From contig JALOKS010000006.1 of the NCBI GenBank assembly GCA_025456385.1, forward strand, positions 1-37,053: DNA of 37,053 nt, given 5' to 3'. The stretch is from Thermoanaerobaculales bacterium (GTDB lineage: Bacteria > Acidobacteriota > Thermoanaerobaculia > Thermoanaerobaculales > Sulfomarinibacteraceae). Within the stretch, counting starts at the first letter, position 1. Each line of letters opens with the position of its first letter. This document shows, in pieces, positions 32,035-37,053 of the stretch. The notes under the pieces are model-generated. The model saw only the letters and a program-made list of their open reading frames with translations. It was not told the origin of the DNA and searched no databases. Made by a program: the position numbers and the translations under genes.

Positions 32035-33584
32035 TGGCCGACGCAGTCGCCGCCGGTAAGCAGCGCCGCCCGCTCCTCTTCCGCCCCCGACCGCACTCCG
32101 AGATCGACTGGAAGCGGATCTTCTTCCTGAGCCTCGGGCTGGGGCTGTTCTTCGCCGTCCATCTCTCCCCGCCCTGGCCGGTCGCCGTCGACCCCATGGG
32201 GGAGGAGTTCGTGCTCAGCGCCCAGGGCAAGGCGGCACTCGGGCTCTTCCTGCTCGCCGCCGTGTGGTGGGTCTTCGAGGTGCTGCCGATCGGCGTCACC
32301 GCGATCTCCATCGGCGTCGTCCAGGCCCTGTTCCTGATCCGGCCGGACCTCGTGGTGGCGGGCGGGGGCGACCCGATCGACGGCGCCGAGCTCGCCTTCA
32401 AGGAGTTCATGAACCCCTCGGTGTGGTTCATCTTCGGCTCGATCGTCATCGGCATGGTCTTCACCAAGACCGGGCTCACCAAGCGCCTCGCCTACATGAT
32501 GCTGATGCTGGTCGGCGAGCGGACCAGCCGGATCTACCTCGGTTGCTTCGTCATGACCGCCGCCCTGACGCACGTGATGGCCCACACCGCGGTCGCCGCG
32601 ACGGTCTTCCCGCTGCTGGTCGCCATCTACCGCCTCTACGAGGAGGGCGACACGCCCACCCGCTTCGGCAAGGGGCTCTTCATGGGCATGGCCTACATCG
32701 CCGGCGCCGGCTCCATCATCACCCTGCTCGGCGCCGCCCGCGGCGCGGTCGCGATCGGCTTCTACAAGGAGATCACCGGCAAGGAGGTCAGCTTCTTCGG
32801 TTTCAGCTACTACCTCTTCCCCCTCGGCTGGGTGATGGTGTTCGCGCTCTGGGCCCTGATCATGGTCCTCTACCGGCCGGAGCGCGCGGTCATACCCGGC
32901 CTGCGCGAGCGCGCGCGCGACCTCTACACCCGCCTCGGGCCGATCTCGGCCAAGGAGCTGCAGGCCGCCGTCATCGTCGTCGCCGCCGTCGCCCTGATGA
33001 GCCTTCGCTCCTTCGTGCCGGCGCTCGCCGCCATCGACAAGACCGCGATCATCCTCGTCGCGACGGTGCTGTTCTTCATCCTCAAGATCCTCGAGATCGG
33101 CGACCTCGAGGACGTTCCCTGGAACATCGTCCTCCTCTTCGGCGGCGCCATGAGCCTCGGCTACTGCCTGGTGCTGACCGGCGCCGCCGACTGGCTCGCC
33201 ATCAACACCGCCTCCGCGCTCGAGGCCGCCCCGGCCCTGGTCTTCATCCTCGGCATGGCCCTTTTCGTGCTCATCATGACCAACCTGATCATGAACGTCG
33301 CCGCGATCGCCATCTGCCTGCCGGTGGCGCTCAAGATGGCGCCCTACCTCGGCGTCGGCGGCGACGTGATCTTCTTCAGCGCCCTGGTCACCGCCGGCAT
33401 GCCCTTCCTGCTGCTGGTGGGCGCCGCGCCCAACGCCATCGCCTACGAGAGCAAGCAGTTCAGCTCGGGCGAGTTCTTCCGCGCCGGAGTGCCGGCGAGC
33501 GTGATACTGATGGTCGTGCTCGCGCTCTTCGTGACAGTTGTCTGGCCGCTGATGGGCATGGAGGTGATGGTCCCGAGGCCCTGA
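32034..33584 (+). CDS. SLC13/DASS-family sodium-coupled anion symporter
   Basis: 516 residues with about 11-12 membrane helices. DASS features are WWVFEVLPIGVTAISIGVVQAL, FIFGSIVIGMVFTKTGLTKRLAY, the first substrate/sodium motif region AALTHVMAHTAVAATVFP (usual SNT), WNIVLLFGGAMSLGYCLVLTG, and the LIMNVAAIAICLPVALKM segment with the final VGAAPNAIAYES (usual second SNT). Such proteins import dicarboxylates or sulfate with sodium. The SNT-type motifs are not canonical, so the substrate is open. It starts on the last base of the upstream CBS gene and is followed by a carbonic anhydrase. Confidence 0.88.
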   Translation: MADAVAAGKQRRPLLFRPRPHSEIDWKRIFFLSLGLGLFFAVHLSPPWPVAVDPMGEEFVLSAQGKAALGLFLLAAVWWVFEVLPIGVTAISIGVVQALFLIRPDLVVAGGGDPIDGAELAFKEFMNPSVWFIFGSIVIGMVFTKTGLTKRLAYMMLMLVGERTSRIYLGCFVMTAALTHVMAHTAVAATVFPLLVAIYRLYEEGDTPTRFGKGLFMGMAYIAGAGSIITLLGAARGAVAIGFYKEITGKEVSFFGFSYYLFPLGWVMVFALWALIMVLYRPERAVIPGLRERARDLYTRLGPISAKELQAAVIVVAAVALMSLRSFVPALAAIDKTAIILVATVLFFILKILEIGDLEDVPWNIVLLFGGAMSLGYCLVLTGAADWLAINTASALEAAPALVFILGMALFVLIMTNLIMNVAAIAICLPVALKMAPYLGVGGDVIFFSALVTAGMPFLLLVGAAPNAIAYESKQFSSGEFFRAGVPASVILMVVLALFVTVVWPLMGMEVMVPRP

Positions 33585-33621
33585 CCGCGTTCGTGCCGCG
33601 GCTCATGACGGGGAGGTGCCG

Positions 33622-34245
33622 ATGCCGACTCAGAAGGTGATCGAAGGCCACCGCCGGTTCCGTGAGAAGTTCGAGTCCGAGAACGAGGTCTTCGCCCGCC
33701 TTGCCGAGGAGGGCCAGAACCCGAAGGTGCTGTGGATCGGCTGCTCGGACTCGCGGGTCATCCCGGAGCTCATCACCGGCGCCGACCCTGGCGAGCTCTT
33801 CAACGTGCGCAACATCGCCAACGTCGTGCCGCCGGCCTCGGGCGAGGCCTGCTCCACCGGGGCGGCGATCGAGTACGCGGTCCTCCATCTCCGGGTCGAC
33901 CACGTCGTCGTCTGCGGCCACACCGGCTGCGGCGGCATCAAGGCCCTCGAGGCACCCCCCTCGCCCGAGGCCGAGCCGCACATCGCCGGCTGGCTCGGGC
34001 TCGCCGCGCCGGCGCGGCAGCAGGTGCTCGCGCGCGGCACGGCACCCGAGGAGGTCTACCTCGAGACCATCAGGGCCAACGTGCTGCTGCAGTGTGGGAA
34101 CCTGCGCACCTACCCCTGCGTCCGGGAGCACGAGCAGGCCGGCGACCTCAGCGTCCACGCCTGGCTCTACGACCTCCGCTCCGGCGTGATCGAGGAGTAC
34201 CGGCTGGCCAGCGGCACGTGGGAGAGCGTCGCGCACTCCCGCTGA
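33622..34245 (+). CDS. Beta-class carbonic anhydrase
   Basis: 207 residues. Zinc ligands are C41 (GCSDSR, with D43 and R45 as the catalytic dyad), H100 and C103 (CGHTGCGG). It interconverts CO2 and bicarbonate in the cytoplasm. The ribosome site GGGGAGG (33610-33616) fixes the ATG at 33622. It lies 37 bp behind the SLC13 gene and likely shares its operon, suggesting that bicarbonate supply or export is linked to the transport. A signal peptide is absent. Confidence 0.94.
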   Translation: MPTQKVIEGHRRFREKFESENEVFARLAEEGQNPKVLWIGCSDSRVIPELITGADPGELFNVRNIANVVPPASGEACSTGAAIEYAVLHLRVDHVVVCGHTGCGGIKALEAPPSPEAEPHIAGWLGLAAPARQQVLARGTAPEEVYLETIRANVLLQCGNLRTYPCVREHEQAGDLSVHAWLYDLRSGVIEEYRLASGTWESVAHSR

Positions 34246-34301
34246 GCGTGCCCGCCCCCGCCGGCGCGTCCCGCGGCAGCTGTCAAGCTCCCCGACACCC
34301 C

Positions 34302-34318
34302 TGGCAAGTTTCTTGCCA
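34302..34318 (+). promoter_or_regulatory. Palindrome that also reads as a sigma-54-like promoter
   Basis: TGGCAAG-TTT-CTTGCCA is a perfect 7-3-7 inverted repeat. It also has the GG-N10-GC spacing of a -24/-12 element (TGGCAA, GTTTC, TTGC). It may be a second weak sigma-54 promoter, an activator/repressor operator, or a short hairpin in the 238-bp gap between the carbonic anhydrase and the kinase genes. Confidence 0.45.
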
Positions 34319-34425
34319 CTCCGGCCCCGTCGCGGTCCCGCCCCGGTCCGGGCGACGGGCATCTATCCCACGTTGCCACAATCAGTTCAGCCCGCATCAC
34401 GCACCCCGGGAGGAGCCCGGGGCTG

Positions 34426-34440
34426 TGGCACGGGCGTTGC
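34426..34440 (+). promoter_or_regulatory. Consensus sigma-54 promoter of the kinase/regulator operon
   Basis: TGGCAC-GGGCG-TTGC matches the -24/-12 consensus at every conserved base, with exact GG-N10-GC spacing. It is followed by T. Transcription would begin near 34452, about 32 bases before the ATG of the sensor gene. A TGCCACA (34373-34379) / TGTGGCA (34424-34430) inverted pair brackets the upstream part. The sigma-54 activator encoded at 29103 is the natural candidate to drive it. Confidence 0.85.
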
Positions 34441-34483
34441 TCACCAGCAGGCGGGCCTGCCCGCCACGGAGGCACCTCGAAAC

Positions 34484-35089
34484 ATGCTGATCTCGAAGGA
34501 CACCTCGATCCCGTTGTCCCGGCGCTTCCGGCTGCCGGCGGTGGTGGCGGCGCTGGCGGTGATCTCCGTGGCGCCGATGGTGATCACCGGCGCCATCAAC
34601 TTGCAGCAGTTCCGGGCCGCCTACAAGGACAAGGTCCGCGACCACATCGGCGAGCTCGTGCAGCGCCACGCCGAAACCGTCGACGCCTTCGTCGAGGACC
34701 GGCTCTCCGACATCCGGGTCGTCGCCCGCGAGCACGAGCGCGCGGAGCTCGAAGACCCGGCGTCCCTCCGTCAGCTCCTCAACGTGCTCCGCGAGGAGTA
34801 CCACGGAGCCTTCGTCGACCTCGGTCTGGTGACGCGGGACGGCGTGCAGATCGCCTACGCCGGCCCCTTCAACCTGACGATGGCCGACTACTCGTCCGCC
34901 GAGTGGTTCGAGAAGGCGCGGCTCCGAGAGCACTACGTCTCGGATGTCTTCGCCGGCCTGCGCGGCAGCCCGCACTTCATCGTCACCGCCGCCCGGTCGC
35001 AGGGCGACGAGCGCTACTTCGTGAAGGCGACCATCGACTTCGAGGCCTTCAACAACCTGGTCGGCAACATCCGTCGTCGAGGGTCGTGA
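34484..35089 (+). CDS. N-terminal half of a sensor histidine kinase (membrane helix and partial dCache domain)
   Basis: 201 residues: one membrane helix (about 16-40, LPAVVAALAVISVAPMVITGA) and an extracytoplasmic segment of about 160 residues that resembles the front part of a dCache sensor (FVEDRLSDIRVVAREHE, AYAGPFNLTMADYSSAEWF, YFVKATIDFEAFNNLVGNIR). The frame then ends at RRRGS and a stop. The expected rest of the sensor domain (about 40-55 residues in similar kinases, by my memory of the family) is missing. The second membrane helix and kinase core continue in another frame at 35091. A GGAGG at 34468-34472 lies before the ATG. Confidence 0.8.
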   Translation: MLISKDTSIPLSRRFRLPAVVAALAVISVAPMVITGAINLQQFRAAYKDKVRDHIGELVQRHAETVDAFVEDRLSDIRVVAREHERAELEDPASLRQLLNVLREEYHGAFVDLGLVTRDGVQIAYAGPFNLTMADYSSAEWFEKARLREHYVSDVFAGLRGSPHFIVTAARSQGDERYFVKATIDFEAFNNLVGNIRRRGS

Positions 35090-35090
35090 C

Positions 35091-36094
<1,004 letters not shown>

Positions 36095-36098
<4 letters not shown>

Positions 36099-36535
36099 TC
36101 GAACTGTCGGTGCTGCTGGTTGACGATGAGGAGGCGTTCGTCGACGCGCTGGCGCGGCGCCTCGGCAAGCGAGGCTTCCGGGTCGCCACGGCGACCAGTG
36201 GGGACGGGGCCCTGCAGGCCCTCGACGAGGGCGGCGCGACGAGGACCGATGTCGTGGTCCTCGACGTCAAGATGCCCGGTCTGGACGGGCTCGAGACGCT
36301 GGCCCTGATCAAGGAGCGCCACCCCCTGGTCGAGGTGATCATGCTGACCGGTCACGCGACGGTCGAGTCCGCCATCGAGGGCATGAAGCGCGGCGCCTTC
36401 GACTACCTGATGAAGCCGTCCGACATGGACATCCTGATCGCGAAGCTCAGCCAGGCCGGCCAGAAGAAGCGCGACCACGAGACCAAGATCCTCGAGGCTC
36501 GCGCCACCCTGATCGCGCTCCGCCGCGGGGACTGA
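36095..36535 (+). CDS. Single-domain response regulator
   Basis: 146 residues, one CheY-like receiver with phospho-Asp D57 (VVVLDVKMPG), acidic pair D10-D11, conserved Thr in MLTGH, and Lys in YLMKP. A short C-terminal extension of about 25 residues (QKKRDHETKILEARATL) is helical and charged. The ribosome site GAGGAG (36082-36087) is seven bases upstream. It is coupled to the kinase gene by ATGA and is its likely phosphorylation partner. No output domain is present. Confidence 0.9.
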
Positions 36536-36538
36536 GCG

Positions 36539-36931
36539 ATGGCCGGCGACGAGAGGCCGATCCGGCTGCTGCTGGTGGATGACGAGGTCGGGTACCTCGA
36601 GGTGCTCGGGAAGAGGCTCGCCAAGCGGGACTTCCAGGTGACGACGGCGCGCTCCGGGACGCAGGCCATCCGCTGCCTGCGCGACCACGACTTCGACGTC
36701 GCGGTCGTGGATCTCAAGATGGAGGACATGGACGGCATCGAGCTCCTCAAGGTGCTCAAGCAGATGCTGCCCGAGCTGCAGGTGATCATGCTCACCGGTC
36801 ACGGCTCGGAGCGGGCGGCGCGGGACGGGCTCGCCCTCGGCGCCTTCGACTATCTGCTGAAGCCGATCGATCTCGAGATCCTGCTCGAGCGGGTGCTGGC
36901 CGCGGTCGGGCGAGGCGGCGATGGCTCCTGA
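36539..36931 (+). CDS. Single-domain response regulator
   Basis: 130 residues, a second stand-alone receiver, phospho-Asp D58 (VAVVDLKMEDMDG), acidic pair D14-D15, MLTGH and YLLKP conserved. It is three bases behind the preceding regulator. The two receivers share the KRGF/KRDF and GAFDYL phrases and probably come from a duplication, with sequence now clearly diverged. A phosphorelay or tandem sink for the kinase is possible. Confidence 0.9.
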   Translation: MAGDERPIRLLLVDDEVGYLEVLGKRLAKRDFQVTTARSGTQAIRCLRDHDFDVAVVDLKMEDMDGIELLKVLKQMLPELQVIMLTGHGSERAARDGLALGAFDYLLKPIDLEILLERVLAAVGRGGDGS

Positions 36932-37018
36932 ACTCAAGGCGGAGGCGCTGCATTTTTTTCAGGCGAAGTCTGCCGGCCCGCGCAGGCCGGCTGCAGTCCT
37001 GTCAAGGGAGGGAATGGT
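36932..37018 (+). other. Leader with T-tract and hairpin before the last gene
   Basis: Holds a T-tract (36953-36959), then a GC hairpin, GCCGGCC (36972-36978) with GGCCGGC (36985-36991) and a six-base loop, and a ribosome site AAGGGAGGG (37004-37012). The T-tract lies before the hairpin, not after it, so the pair is not a terminator for plus-strand transcription. Confidence 0.5.
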
Positions 37019-37053
37019 ATGAGCTTCTTCAGAGACTGGGGAGAGATGATGTC
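37019..37053 (+). CDS. Start of a further gene, cut by the window end
   Basis: The frame opens with MSFFRDWGEMM behind a strong ribosome site (AAGGGAGGG, six bases upstream). Only 11 residues are visible, so no family can be given. It follows the response regulators in the same direction and probably belongs to the same module. Confidence 0.7.
   Translation, partial: MSFFRDWGEMM

Noticed and set aside
35087..35089. TGA in the kinase gene read as selenocysteine
   Set aside because: SelB is present in the window, but the frame after this TGA does not continue the kinase; the kinase goes on in another frame, so recoding of UGA alone cannot restore it.
36953..36991. Terminator behind the second response regulator
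   Set aside because: The T-tract precedes the hairpin on the plus strand, so it lacks terminator geometry.

Overview
This is a gene-dense, GC-rich (about 70 %) stretch of bacterial chromosome. It carries almost only housekeeping genes, tightly packed with many ATGA/TGATG stop-start overlaps. Several points suggest a Gram-negative-type, menaquinone-using lineage such as Acidobacteriota, with Desulfobacterota or Myxococcota as alternatives. These are: a BamD-like lipoprotein, a LysM protein, a PASTA protein placed before rpe, a UbiE/UbiX/UbiA set without other ubiquinone genes, an orphan selB, sigma-54 elements, and type IV pilin/ComEA-like proteins. The phylum is an inference from gene content, not proven. 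No transposase, phage gene or CRISPR array was seen.

Layout. 1-135: AT-rich edge without a gene. 136-2447 (minus): recN and a Sua5/YrdC-like gene. 2536-3614 (plus): cupin and coaE. 3682-5216 (minus): ubiE and folD. 5297-8510 (minus): an exported hypothetical, an FHA-GAF-adenylate cyclase and rdgB. Three clusters of different 7-bp tandem repeats lie at gene ends here (2927-2954, 3619-3674, 5259-5303). 8546-15759 (plus): truA, uppS, cdsA, rseP, a PASTA protein, rpe, a BamD-like lipoprotein and a LysM protein, ending at a strong terminator. 15821-16650 (plus): tadA, two tRNA-Ser genes and the SRP RNA. 16710-22257: a predicted glycosyltransferase (minus), an exported hypothetical (plus), selB (minus), a CYTH protein and a sugar-nucleotidyltransferase (plus). 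22280-23338 (minus): a pseudopilin and a ComEA-like helix-hairpin-helix protein with a structured leader. 23666-25860 (plus): ubiX, ubiA/mqnP-like and a deoxynucleoside kinase. 25879-27543: serS facing a truncated HD-domain gene. 27721-30506 (plus): glnA and a sigma-54 activator with a degenerate receiver.

The most interesting part is 30631-37053. It encodes a cytidylate-kinase-like/BON/CBS fusion, an SLC13/DASS anion transporter and a beta-carbonic anhydrase. A consensus sigma-54 promoter follows, and then a sensor histidine kinase split in two by a frame change, two single-domain response regulators and the start of another gene. I read this as one signalling/transport module, probably for an anion, dicarboxylate or bicarbonate; the ligand cannot be told from sequence.

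Two places look like deletion scars or assembly joins. At about 27100-27120, serS and the HD gene run into each other with both stop codons missing. At about 35085, the kinase sensor domain lacks its end and changes frame. Both should be verified in raw reads before biological meaning is attached.
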